Shown: in pieces, positions 28,775 through 36,896 of the stretch | How positions within the stretch are numbered: the stretch's first letter is position 1 | Layout: the number at the start of each line of letters is the position of its first letter | NCBI RefSeq assembly: GCF_019083965.1 | Contig: NZ_JAHRCY010000001.1 | Location: 1 to 64,000 of the forward strand | Origin: Catellatospora tritici | GTDB taxonomy: Bacteria; Actinomycetota; Actinomycetes; Mycobacteriales; Micromonosporaceae | Direction of reading: 5' to 3' | DNA length: 64,000 bases | Translations under genes and position numbers: made by a program | Notes under the pieces: model-generated | The model's database searches: none | What the model was told of the DNA's origin: nothing | The model's input: only the letters and a program-made list of their open reading frames with translations

Positions 28775-30451
28775 ATGCGTTTCAAGTCTCGTCCGGCTGC
28801 CCTCGTGGCCGCCGTCTCGGCCGCGCTCGCCACAGCGGCCACCGCCCTCGTGGCGGTCACCCTCACCGCGGGCCCGGCCAGCGCCGACACCGGCACCGGC
28901 TACCTGCACACCAACGGTCGCAACATCGTCGACAGCGCCGGTAAGACCGTCCGCCTGACCGGCATCAACTGGTTCGGCATGGAGACCGACAACAAGACCT
29001 TCCACGGGCTGTGGGCCAACGCCCCGGCCACCTGGAAGGGGCAGCTCGACAAGATGGCCTCGCTGGGCTTCAACACCCTGCGCGTGCCGTACTCCGGTGA
29101 CGCGCTCAAGGCCGGTGCGGCCGCCACCGGCATCAACGACTACACCAACCCGGACCTGATCGGGCTGTCGCCGCTGCAGATCCTGGACAAGGTGATCGCG
29201 TACGCCGGGACCAAGGGGATGCGCGTCATCCTCGACCGGCACCGGCCGACCGCGGCCGGGCAGACCCCGCTGTGGTACACCGCGAGCGTCTCCGAGGCCA
29301 GCATGATCGCCGACTGGCAGATGCTGGCGGCGCGGTACGCGGGCAACCCGACGGTGATCGGCGCCGACCTGTTCAACGAGCCGCACGCCGAGGGCACCGA
29401 CCCGGCCGCGACCGGCGCCTGCTGGGGCTGCGACGTGCAGGCCCGTGACTGGCGCCTGGCGGCCGAGCGCATCGGCAACGCGATCCTGCAGACCAACTCG
29501 AACTGGCTGATCTTCGTCGAGGGTGTGAGCTGCCTGTCCGGTGGCGTCGCCAACGTCTGGGACAACATCCCCGACGACCCGATGGCCTGCGACTGGTGGG
29601 GTGGCAACCTGTCCGCCGCGATCGACAAGCCGGTCCGGCTGAACGTGGCCAACCGCCTGGTCTACTCGCCGCACGAGTACGGCATCTCGGTGTACGACCG
29701 GCAGTCCTGGTTCAACGACCCCAACTTCCCGAACAACCTGCCGGCCGTCTGGGACGCCTTCTGGGGCAAGATCGCAAAGCAGAACGTGGCCCCGATCATG
29801 ATCGGCGAGTTCGGCAGCACCCTGGCCAACCCGCTCGACGTGCAGTGGCTGACCAAGCTGATGGCCTACATCGGCGACAACGGGCTGTCGTTCACGTACT
29901 GGTCGTGGAACCCCAACTCGGGTGACACCGGGGGTATCGCACTCGACGACTGGTACTCGATCAACCAGACGAAGTACAACATCCTGCAGCCGTACCTGAA
30001 CCCGCCGTCGGGCAACCCGTCGCCGCAGCCGTCGTCGGCCAGTCCGTCGCCGTCGCGGTCGACCTCGCCCTCGCCGTCGGTCTCCCCGTCGCGGTCGGCC
30101 TCGCCGTCCCCGTCGGCCTCCCCGTCACCCGGCGGCAACGGCACCTGCACCAAGGTCGTGACCATCACGAACTCGTGGCAGGGCGGCTACCAGGCCGAGG
30201 TGAAGGTGACCAACACCAGCACCAGCGCGGTCAACCCGTGGACGGTCACCTGGACCGTGCCCAGCGGGGTGGCGCTCACCAACGGCTGGAACGCCACGGT
30301 GACCCAGAGCGGCACCACCATCACGGCGGCCGCGCCGAGCTGGAGCACGTCGCTGGCGCCGGGTGCCAGCGTGGCGATCGGGTACACGGCCACCGGGCCG
30401 TCCAGCCCCGCGCCGAGCAACGTCAAGCTCAACGGCGTCACCTGCGCGTGA
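28775..30451 (+). CDS. Secreted cellulase: GH5 catalytic domain plus CBM2
   Basis: Protein of 558 residues. The ATG (MRFKSRPAAL) has GGAG 10 bases upstream and starts a signal peptide cut near ASA-DTG (37). The GH5 domain (about 40-395) begins with GINWFGMET and carries the acid/base Glu in FNEP (E202), the nucleophile in IGEFGS (E345), plus conserved LRVPYS and SPHEYG. A Ser/Pro linker of about 45 residues follows, then a C-terminal CBM2 (WNATVTQSG, LNGVTC) bounded by two cysteines. This is an extracellular beta-1,4-endoglucanase (inference from the family). No CebR-like box was found upstream, unlike the protease gene at 9288. Confidence 0.95.
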   Translation: MRFKSRPAALVAAVSAALATAATALVAVTLTAGPASADTGTGYLHTNGRNIVDSAGKTVRLTGINWFGMETDNKTFHGLWANAPATWKGQLDKMASLGFNTLRVPYSGDALKAGAAATGINDYTNPDLIGLSPLQILDKVIAYAGTKGMRVILDRHRPTAAGQTPLWYTASVSEASMIADWQMLAARYAGNPTVIGADLFNEPHAEGTDPAATGACWGCDVQARDWRLAAERIGNAILQTNSNWLIFVEGVSCLSGGVANVWDNIPDDPMACDWWGGNLSAAIDKPVRLNVANRLVYSPHEYGISVYDRQSWFNDPNFPNNLPAVWDAFWGKIAKQNVAPIMIGEFGSTLANPLDVQWLTKLMAYIGDNGLSFTYWSWNPNSGDTGGIALDDWYSINQTKYNILQPYLNPPSGNPSPQPSSASPSPSRSTSPSPSVSPSRSASPSPSASPSPGGNGTCTKVVTITNSWQGGYQAEVKVTNTSTSAVNPWTVTWTVPSGVALTNGWNATVTQSGTTITAAAPSWSTSLAPGASVAIGYTATGPSSPAPSNVKLNGVTCA

Positions 30452-30588
30452 CCCGCAACCGGCGGCGCTGACGCAACCCCAGCCGCCGCCAGCCCGCCGC
30501 CGCGCACCGCGATTGAGATCCGCGGCGGCGGGTAACCCTCTCCTGGCGCCGCATCGATCCACCGGTGACCACCGGTCCGCGCGCCAGG

Positions 30589-30625
30589 CTCGTCGGCTCG
30601 GACATGCCTCGTCCGAGCCGACGAG
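30589..30625 (+). terminator. Terminator after the cellulase
   Basis: A perfect 15-bp stem (CTCGTCGGCTCGGAC with its complement) with a 7-base loop, followed by TATTT. It lies 137 bp beyond the stop codon. Confidence 0.75.
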
Positions 30626-30705
30626 TATTTCCACCCCCTGCCCCGCCCCGCCCCACCGCGGCGCACACGCCCCGCCGCGCCTAGCCCAGCCCGGCCCGGC
30701 CTAGC

Positions 30706-30767
30706 TGCAGTTTCGGGGAAACTGCACGAATCTTGGCCCGGTTTCGTGCAGTTTCCCCGAAACTGCA
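30706..30767. repeat. Palindromic repeat, TTTCGGGGAAA family, copy 1
   Basis: Perfect 25-base arms (30706-30730 and 30743-30767) with a 12-base loop. Each arm is itself a small hairpin: GCAGTTT-CGGGG-AAACTGC, followed by ACGAA. The same design occurs at five other sites in this window. Confidence 0.88.
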
Positions 30768-30834
30768 CCCACCTTCCCGGAACTGCGCGCACCGCCCGCG
30801 CACGCGGGCCGGGGGCGCACCGGACGACCGTTAC

Positions 30835-30878
30835 GAAGGGGCCCTTCTACCTCGGAAAGCGATAAGAAGGGGCCCTTC
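30835..30878. repeat. Paired GAAGGGGCCCTTC motifs
   Basis: Two identical 13-mers (30835-30847 and 30866-30878), each near-palindromic, are separated by 18 bases. They end one base before the aldo/keto reductase stop codon. They may form a terminator for that minus-strand gene or be a separate repeat family; only this one locus was found. Confidence 0.65.
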
Positions 30879-30879
30879 C

Positions 30880-31776
30880 TTACCCGAGGGTGGCGAGGGT
30901 GGGGGGTGGGAGGTGGATGGCGCCGGCGGCGATGTTGGCGGTCAGGTGGGCGGGGTCGCCGGTGCCGGGGATGGCCAGTACGTGCGGGCCCTGGTGCAGG
31001 GTCCAGGCCAGGCGGATCTGGTGCGGGGTCGCGTCGTGGGCGCGGGCGAGGTCGGACAGGGCGGCGTCGTGGTCGGCCGAGGCGCCCGACTCGCGGCCGC
31101 TGCCCGCCACGGCGAAGAAGGGGGTGTACGCCACCCCGCGCCGCCCGCACTCGCGCAGCAACTCGTCGTCGGTGCGGTTGAAGTCCAGCGCGTACCCGTT
31201 CTGCACGCAGGCGACGGGCGCGATCTCCTGGGCCTCGTCGAGATGGTCCAGCCGGACGTTGGACAGGCCGAGGTTGCGGATCAGGCCCTCCTCGCGCATC
31301 CGGGCCAGCGCCCCGAACCGCTCGGCGATCGAGTCCCGCCCGGGGCGTTTCACGATCCGCAGGTTGACCAGGTCGAGCTCGTCGCGGCCGAGCCGCCGCA
31401 GGTTCTCCTCCACCTGCGCCCGCAACTGGGCGTAGGTCGTCGCCTCGCTCCACTCGCCGTGTTCGTCCAGCCCCGGCCCGACCTTGGTGGCGAGGAACAG
31501 ATCGGCTGGGTAGGGCGCGAGGGCGTCGCGGATCAGTTCGGTCGCGTAGCGCACCGGACCGGGCGGGCCGTCGATGATGCCGCCGGGCGAGAAGTAGAAC
31601 GCCGCCGTGTCGATGTGGTTCACACCGAGCTCGACCGCCCGCCGCAGGACGGAGATGGCGCGGTCGCGGTCGGGGTTGGCGGTCAGGCGCATCGAGCCGA
31701 AGCCCATCCGGTGGACGGTCCGGTCGCCGAGGAGCCAGGTGCCCGCGGCGGCCGCGGTGATCTCGTTCGTAGGCAT
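30880..31776 (-). CDS. Aldo/keto reductase, YdbC-like
   Basis: Protein of 298 residues starting MPTNEITAAAAG. The barrel motifs give D56 and Y61 (HIDTAAFYF) and K98 (LATKVG). The usual catalytic His position reads LDLVNLRIV, so the His is replaced, as I recall for the E. coli YdbC (pyridoxal reductase-like) group. The gene begins 74 bp after the end of the Ebo-type operon on the same strand, so it could be its last member or an independent unit. The substrate is unknown; a link to the operon is speculative. A GAAGGGGCCCTTC pair abuts the stop. Confidence 0.88.
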   Translation of the reverse strand: MPTNEITAAAAGTWLLGDRTVHRMGFGSMRLTANPDRDRAISVLRRAVELGVNHIDTAAFYFSPGGIIDGPPGPVRYATELIRDALAPYPADLFLATKVGPGLDEHGEWSEATTYAQLRAQVEENLRRLGRDELDLVNLRIVKRPGRDSIAERFGALARMREEGLIRNLGLSNVRLDHLDEAQEIAPVACVQNGYALDFNRTDDELLRECGRRGVAYTPFFAVAGSGRESGASADHDAALSDLARAHDATPHQIRLAWTLHQGPHVLAIPGTGDPAHLTANIAAGAIHLPPPTLATLG

Positions 31777-31850
31777 CGGGCGACCGTAGCGGTGCTGCGC
31801 TGAGCCGCGCAGCCGGTCGGGTGACCGATACCGCGAAACCGCGATCGCTG

Positions 31851-33287
31851 CTACTTTTCTTGTACTGGAACAGCCAGACCGGACAGTCGCAGCATCAGGT
31901 CCTTGACCTCCGTGGCGGCGAAGCCGTCGCGGGCCGCGGTGGCGTCCGAGCAGATCAGCAGGGGTCCGTCGGCGGGGTCGGCGGGCAGCCGGCCGTGCGA
32001 GCCGCGTACCGCCGCCGCCCCGGCGTCCAGGCCCACCACCTGCATCAGGTAGCGCAGGCCCAGCTTCTTGCGCAGCAGCGCCAGCGCCGCGCGCCGCTTG
32101 GCCGCGCCCGGCCCGGCCGGGTCGAACAGCAGCTCGGCGGGGTCGTAGCCGGGCTTTCGGTGGATCTCCACCAGCCGGGCGAAGTCGGGGGCGCGGGCGT
32201 CGTCGAGCCAGTAGTAGTACGTGAACCACGCGTCGGGCTCGGCGACGAGCACGAGTTCCCCGGCGCGCGGGTGGTCCAGCCCGTGCTCGCGCTTGCCCTG
32301 GGCGTCGAGCACCTGCTCGACCCCGGCCAGGTCGGCGCAGACCTTGCGCACCAGCGGGAGGTCGGCGGGGTCGCGGACGTACACGTGGGCGAGTTGGTGG
32401 TCGGCGACGGCGAAGGCGCGCGAGGTCCACGGGTCGAGGTACTCCATGCCCGCCTGGGTGTGCACCCGCAGCAGGCCCTCGGCGCGCAGCGCGCGGTTGA
32501 TGTCGACGGGGCGGCGGGCCGGGGTGATGCCGTACTCGGACAGGGCCAGCACGGTCGCGCCCCGGGCGGCGGCCGCGTCCAGCAGCGGGCCGACGACCGT
32601 GTCCAGTTCGGCCGCGGCGGCCGCGGCGCGCGGGTCGTCGGGGCCGTGCCGCTGCAGGTCGTAGTCGAGGTGCGGCAGGTAGACCAGGGTCAGGTCCGGG
32701 GCGTACGCCGACATGATCCGCCGCGCGGCCGCGCCGATCCACCGCGACGAGGCGATGCCCGCCCCCGGCCCCCAGAACTGGAACAGCGGGAAGGTGCCCA
32801 GCTCGGCGGTGAGTTCGTCGTGCAGCGCGGGCGGGTCGGTGTAGCAGTCCGGCTCCTTGCGACCGTCGGCGCGGTAGACCGGCCGTGGCGTCACGGTCCA
32901 GTCCACGTCGGCGCCCATCGCGTACCACCAGCACACGTTGGCGACCGAGTAGCCGGGGTGCACCCGGCGCGCGGCGTCCCAGACCTTCTCGCCGCCGACC
33001 AGCGCGTGGTGCTGCCGCCACAGCAGCACCTCGCCCAGGTCGCGGAAGTACCACCCGTTGCCGACGATGCCGTGCACCGCCGGCGGCGCGCCGGTGAGCA
33101 GCGTCGCCTGCACCGAGCAGGTGACCGCGGGCAGCACCGTGCCCAGCCGGGCCGCGAATCCGGCCTGGGCCAGCGCGTTCAGCCGAGGCATGTGCGGCAG
33201 CAGGCGCGGGGTCAGCCCGACGACGTTCAGCACGACCAGCGGGGTCACCGGGCCCGGCGGCACCTGGCCCGGCGTCACCGGGCCCAT
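31851..33287 (-). CDS. eboF: Alkaline-phosphatase-superfamily phosphodiesterase, EboF-like
   Basis: Protein of 478 residues of the nucleotide pyrophosphatase/phosphodiesterase type. The region LPAVTCSVQATLLTG holds the nucleophilic Thr/Ser after the metal-binding start (LVVLNVVGLTP, where the usual Asp is replaced by Asn). Other metal-site segments are YLPHLDYDLQRHG and ADHQLAHVY. No signal peptide, so probably cytoplasmic. The Asn for the first metal Asp is worth noting; it could mean a changed metal site or be normal for the subgroup. The start is uncertain: ATG at 33287, or GTG at 33278, which would overlap the eboE stop as GTGA. Last gene of the overlapping operon. In other bacteria this family member is EboF. 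Confidence 0.82.
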   Translation of the reverse strand: MGPVTPGQVPPGPVTPLVVLNVVGLTPRLLPHMPRLNALAQAGFAARLGTVLPAVTCSVQATLLTGAPPAVHGIVGNGWYFRDLGEVLLWRQHHALVGGEKVWDAARRVHPGYSVANVCWWYAMGADVDWTVTPRPVYRADGRKEPDCYTDPPALHDELTAELGTFPLFQFWGPGAGIASSRWIGAAARRIMSAYAPDLTLVYLPHLDYDLQRHGPDDPRAAAAAAELDTVVGPLLDAAAARGATVLALSEYGITPARRPVDINRALRAEGLLRVHTQAGMEYLDPWTSRAFAVADHQLAHVYVRDPADLPLVRKVCADLAGVEQVLDAQGKREHGLDHPRAGELVLVAEPDAWFTYYYWLDDARAPDFARLVEIHRKPGYDPAELLFDPAGPGAAKRRAALALLRKKLGLRYLMQVVGLDAGAAAVRGSHGRLPADPADGPLLICSDATAARDGFAATEVKDLMLRLSGLAVPVQEK

Positions 33288-34537
33288 GGCGCGCCCCCGG
33301 TGACGAAGCGGGCCGGGGCGGGTTCACCGGGGACGGTGTCGACCAGCCCCAGTCCGCGCAGTTCGTCGCGGGCGAAAGCCAGCTCGGCGGCGATGCCCGC
33401 GGCCAGCTGCTCCGGGGTGTCCGGGCGCTGGCCGGGCGGCAGCACGCTCCACGTGTAGGTCTCGACGTCGACGTGGTCGCAGGCCATGATCGGGCCGCCG
33501 TACAGCTCGCGCAGGGCGGTCCGGAGCACGGGCAGGGTCGAGGCGAGCGGGGGCGCGGGTTCGACGTGCAGCGGCACGTGGAAGTGCACCCGCCAGCCCT
33601 GACCGGGCACCTGGACGGGCCGGGCGGCCCCCTGGGACGGGCGACGTGCCGCCACGTGCGCGGGCGCGTGCAGCAGGTCCAGGGCCTGGTCCAGGTCGTC
33701 GGCGGCCTCGCCCCCGGCGCCCCGGGTCTGGTGCAGGAACTTCGGTTCGGCGTACCCCCGCAGCACGGACGCGGCCGCGACCGGGTCCTCGGCCGCCAGC
33801 GCCGCCGACACCTGCACCTTGACCACCGGCAGCCCGGCGCGGGCCAGCCGGGCCAGCGCCGCCGCGGGCTCCTCCCAGGCGCAGGCCAGGTGGGCCAGGT
33901 CGAGGCAGACGCCGAGCCAGTCGCCGTCCATGCCCGACCACAGCCGGGCCGCCTGGTGGGTGTTCTCGACCACGCAGCCGGGTTCGGGCTCGAACCCGAC
34001 CTGCACGGTCCGGCCGGTCCGCCCGGCGATCTCGGCCAGGCCGTCGGCCAGCTCCGCCAGTGCCCGGTCGACCGCCCCGGCCCGCTCCGGGCCCCACGGC
34101 TCGCGCCACGCCACCGGCAGCGTGGAGATCGACCCGCGCACCGCGTCGTCGGGCAGCAGATCGGCCAGCACCCGGGCCAGGTCCAGCGTGTAGCGCAGCC
34201 GCTCCCGGGTGGTCCAGTCCGGGTGGTAGACCTCGTGTTTGACCACGTCGGCGTGGAACGCCTGGTACGGGAACCCGTTGAGCGTCACCACCTCCAGCCC
34301 GCGCGCGTCCAGCTCGTGGCGCAGCCTGCGGCGCAGCACCGGCTCGTGGGCCAGCGCGGCGGCGACCGGCGCGGCCAGCCACAGCCCCAGCCCGAGCACG
34401 TCCACGTCCAGCTTCTTGCGCACCGCCAGCCCGTACGTGTCGAGCTGCGCCACGATCCCGTCGAGGTCCTCGGCCGGGTGCACGTTGGTGCAGTAGCTCA
34501 GGTGCACCGTCTGCCCGTCGCGATGGGCCAGCCGCAT
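33275..34537 (-). CDS. eboE: Metabolite traffic protein EboE (TIM-barrel)
   Basis: Protein of 420 residues starting MRLAHRDGQTVHLSYCTNVHPAEDL, which matches the conserved EboE opening (LSYCTNVHPxE). It is a xylose-isomerase-like TIM barrel with potential metal ligands in GFEPEPGCVVE, CLDLAHLACAW and KVQVSAAL. The ATG shares its A with the eboB stop (TGATG), which fixes the start. EboE is needed together with other Ebo proteins for moving or modifying secondary metabolites in cyanobacteria (known for scytonemin), but its chemistry is undefined. Confidence 0.87.
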   Translation of the reverse strand: MRLAHRDGQTVHLSYCTNVHPAEDLDGIVAQLDTYGLAVRKKLDVDVLGLGLWLAAPVAAALAHEPVLRRRLRHELDARGLEVVTLNGFPYQAFHADVVKHEVYHPDWTTRERLRYTLDLARVLADLLPDDAVRGSISTLPVAWREPWGPERAGAVDRALAELADGLAEIAGRTGRTVQVGFEPEPGCVVENTHQAARLWSGMDGDWLGVCLDLAHLACAWEEPAAALARLARAGLPVVKVQVSAALAAEDPVAAASVLRGYAEPKFLHQTRGAGGEAADDLDQALDLLHAPAHVAARRPSQGAARPVQVPGQGWRVHFHVPLHVEPAPPLASTLPVLRTALRELYGGPIMACDHVDVETYTWSVLPPGQRPDTPEQLAAGIAAELAFARDELRGLGLVDTVPGEPAPARFVTGGAPWAR

Positions 34538-35385
34538 CAGGCACCCCCGCGCAGGATCGAGTTGCCCGCGTACGTCGCCTCGCCACTGACCCCGTCGAGG
34601 TCCAGCCGCTTGGACTGCCCGTAGAACTCGACCGGGTTGCGCCACAGCACCCGGTCCACGTCGTCCTCGTCGAACCCGGCCGCGAGCATCGCCTCACCGG
34701 TCCGCAGCGTCAGCAGCGGATCCGACCGGCCCCAGTCGGCGGCCGAGTTGACCAGCATCCGCTCGGTGCCGCACTCGCGCAGGATCGCCACCATCCGCTC
34801 CGGTGACATCTTCGTGTCCGGGTAGATGGAGAAGCCCAGCCAGCAGCCCGTGTCGCGGACCAGCCCGACGGTGACCTCGTTCAGGTGATCGATGACCACG
34901 GCGGCGGGGTCCAGGCCGGACTCGGCGACCACGGCCAGGCTGCGCCGGGTGCCGGTGACCTTGTCCCGGTGCGGGGTGTGCACCAGCGCGGGCAGGCCGA
35001 ACTCCAGCGCCAGCGCGAGCTGCGCGGCGAACACCTCGTCCTCGGCGGGGGTCATCGCGTCGTACCCGATCTCGCCGACCGCGACCACGCCGTCCTTGTC
35101 CAGGTAGCGCGGCACCAGGTCCAGCACCTCGCGGCAGCGCGGGTCGTTGGCCTCCTTCGGGTTCAGCGCGATCGTGGCGTAGTGCCGGATGCCGAACTGC
35201 CCGGCCCGGAACGGCTCCCAGCCGATCAGCGCGTCGAAGTAGTCGGTGAACGAGCCCGCGTTGGTGCGTGGCTGGCCCAGCCAGAACGCGGGCTCCACCA
35301 CGGCCCGCACCCCGGCGGCGGCCATCGCCGCGTAGTCGTCGGTGGTGCGCGAGGTCATGTGCACGTGCGGGTCGAAGATGCGCAT
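34537..35385 (-). CDS. eboB: TatD-like metal-dependent hydrolase EboB
   Basis: Protein of 282 residues of the amidohydrolase/TatD group. It opens MRIFDPHVHMTSRTTDDY, with the HxH metal motif (H8, H10), and has further ligands in VGEIGYD (Glu), VHTPHRDK and IDHLNE (His), and NSAADWG (Asp). The metal centre looks complete. Start and stop are fused to both neighbours as TGATG overlaps. The reaction is unknown, but hydrolysis of a lactone, amide or phosphoester is possible. Always found with eboA, eboC and eboE in Ebo clusters (family knowledge). Confidence 0.88.
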   Translation of the reverse strand: MRIFDPHVHMTSRTTDDYAAMAAAGVRAVVEPAFWLGQPRTNAGSFTDYFDALIGWEPFRAGQFGIRHYATIALNPKEANDPRCREVLDLVPRYLDKDGVVAVGEIGYDAMTPAEDEVFAAQLALALEFGLPALVHTPHRDKVTGTRRSLAVVAESGLDPAAVVIDHLNEVTVGLVRDTGCWLGFSIYPDTKMSPERMVAILRECGTERMLVNSAADWGRSDPLLTLRTGEAMLAAGFDEDDVDRVLWRNPVEFYGQSKRLDLDGVSGEATYAGNSILRGGA

Positions 35386-36896
35386 CAGTTCCCCTTCTCC
35401 AGGCGTTCCAGCAGCCGCGCCGCGTCGTCGGGCAGGGTCCGCCCGGCGGCGTGCCGCTCGGCCGACAGCCCCGCCAGCATCGCGGCGAGTTCGCGGTCAG
35501 CGCGGCGGTCCAGCCCGTCCACGGCGGACAGGGCGATGCCCATGAACACGCACTTGAGCACCGCCTGCCGCCAGGCGGCCGCGTCCAGGTGCCGGGCGTA
35601 CGGCCCGAGCGCCGCCGCCACCAGCCGCGTGTCGTTGGTGCGGATCGCGTCGTGCAGCAGGTCCACGGCGTCCGGCCCCACCGGCAGCAGCGGCAGCGCC
35701 CGCAGCACCGCCCGGCGCTCGGCGGCGTCGCCGTGCCGGTACAGCTCCCGGGCCTGCCCGGCGACCTCGTCGGCGGGCAGCGCCGACAGCAGCAGCGCGC
35801 GGGCCGCCTCGTCGGCGCTCCACCCGGGCGCGGTGGCCAGCGACTCCCGCCCACACCGGCGCCCGGCCGCCGCGAAGAAGCCGCCGATGCGGGCGGGCTC
35901 GGCGGCGACCCTGGCCAGCGCCCCGCGCAGCCAGGTCGGACCCTCCGACCGGGTCCCGGGCGCGGGGTGCAGCAGCGCGGCCCGCAGCTCGTCCAGCCCG
36001 GACGGGCGCGGTTCCCGGCCGGGGCGGCGCTGGCTGGGCGGGCCGACCGGCTGCCCGGACGCGGCCCGCAGGAAGGTCAGCGAACGCGCCGCCACCTCGG
36101 GCGCGGCGTGCGAGTGCCGGGGCAGCTCGACGCCGACCAGCCCGCGGTAGCCCGAGTCGGTCAGCGCCCGCAGCACCGGCGGAAAGTCGATCTCCCCTGC
36201 GCCGAACTCCAGGTGCTCGTGCACCCCGCGCCGCATGTCCTCGATCTGCACGTTGACCAGGTGCGGCGCGGCCTGCCGGACGCACTCGGCCACGCCTACG
36301 GCCTCGTTGGCCCGGCAGTGCCCGAGGTCCAGCGTCAACCCGAAGCCGTCGGGGGTGCCCAGCGCCCGGTGCAGCGCGTGCCAGCCCGCCAGGTCGGCCA
36401 CGAGCATGCCCGGCTCCGGTTCGAAGCCCAGCGGCACCCCGGCCGCCTGCGCGGCCTTGACGACCTGCTCGCAGCCGTCGAGCAGCCGGTCCCAGCCCTG
36501 CCGCCGGGACACGTGACCGGGCAGCACGCCCGACCAGCACGACACCGCCTCGGCGCCCAGGTCGGCGGCGATCGCCACGGCCCGACGCAGGAAGTCCAGC
36601 CGCAACTCGCGGTCGTCGTCCAGCAGCGTCGGGGCGTGCTTGCGGTGCGGGTCGAGCAGGTAGCGGGCGCCGGTCTCGACCACCACCGACAGCCCCAGCG
36701 CGGACAGCCGGGCGGCGGTCCCGGCGACGCGCCGGGCCAGGCCCGGGGCGTACGGGTCGAGGTGGTGGTGGTCCAGCGTCAGCGCCACCCCGACATAGCC
36801 GAGCCCGGCGATGACGTCGAGGGCGTCGGTGAGCCGGTGGTTGCTGAAGCCGTTGGTGCCATATCCAAAGCGCATACCGTCGAAACGTAAGTTCAT
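35385..36896 (-). CDS. eboA: Fusion: sugar-phosphate isomerase-like TIM barrel + EboA domain
   Basis: Protein of 503 residues with two parts. Residues 1 to about 285 are an AP-endonuclease-2/xylose-isomerase TIM barrel (MRFGYGTNGFSNHRL, GFEPEPGML, LTLDLGHCRANEA, NVQIEDMRRGVHEHL, GVELPRHSH) with a full set of Glu/Asp/His ligands. After a Pro/Arg-rich linker (about 285-310), residues 310-503 form the helical EboA domain (ALPLLPVGPDAVDLLHDAIRTNDTRLVAAALGPYA, then ALKCVFMGIALSAVDGLDRRAD-type segments). The ATG overlaps the eboC stop as ATGA. In cyanobacteria EboA is a separate small protein, so the fusion suggests the two act on one substrate. A long upstream open frame is an eboC shadow. Confidence 0.85.
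   Translation of the reverse strand: MNLRFDGMRFGYGTNGFSNHRLTDALDVIAGLGYVGVALTLDHHHLDPYAPGLARRVAGTAARLSALGLSVVVETGARYLLDPHRKHAPTLLDDDRELRLDFLRRAVAIAADLGAEAVSCWSGVLPGHVSRRQGWDRLLDGCEQVVKAAQAAGVPLGFEPEPGMLVADLAGWHALHRALGTPDGFGLTLDLGHCRANEAVGVAECVRQAAPHLVNVQIEDMRRGVHEHLEFGAGEIDFPPVLRALTDSGYRGLVGVELPRHSHAAPEVAARSLTFLRAASGQPVGPPSQRRPGREPRPSGLDELRAALLHPAPGTRSEGPTWLRGALARVAAEPARIGGFFAAAGRRCGRESLATAPGWSADEAARALLLSALPADEVAGQARELYRHGDAAERRAVLRALPLLPVGPDAVDLLHDAIRTNDTRLVAAALGPYARHLDAAAWRQAVLKCVFMGIALSAVDGLDRRADRELAAMLAGLSAERHAAGRTLPDDAARLLERLEKGN

Larger units (their letters stand above)
30452..30879. other. Gene-free stretch with several palindromes
   Basis: A 428-bp gap between the cellulase and the aldo/keto reductase stop. 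It holds a terminator hairpin, one TTTCGGGGAAA-family repeat and a GAAGGGGCCCTTC pair, all listed separately. No coding sequence is credible here. Confidence 0.7.
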
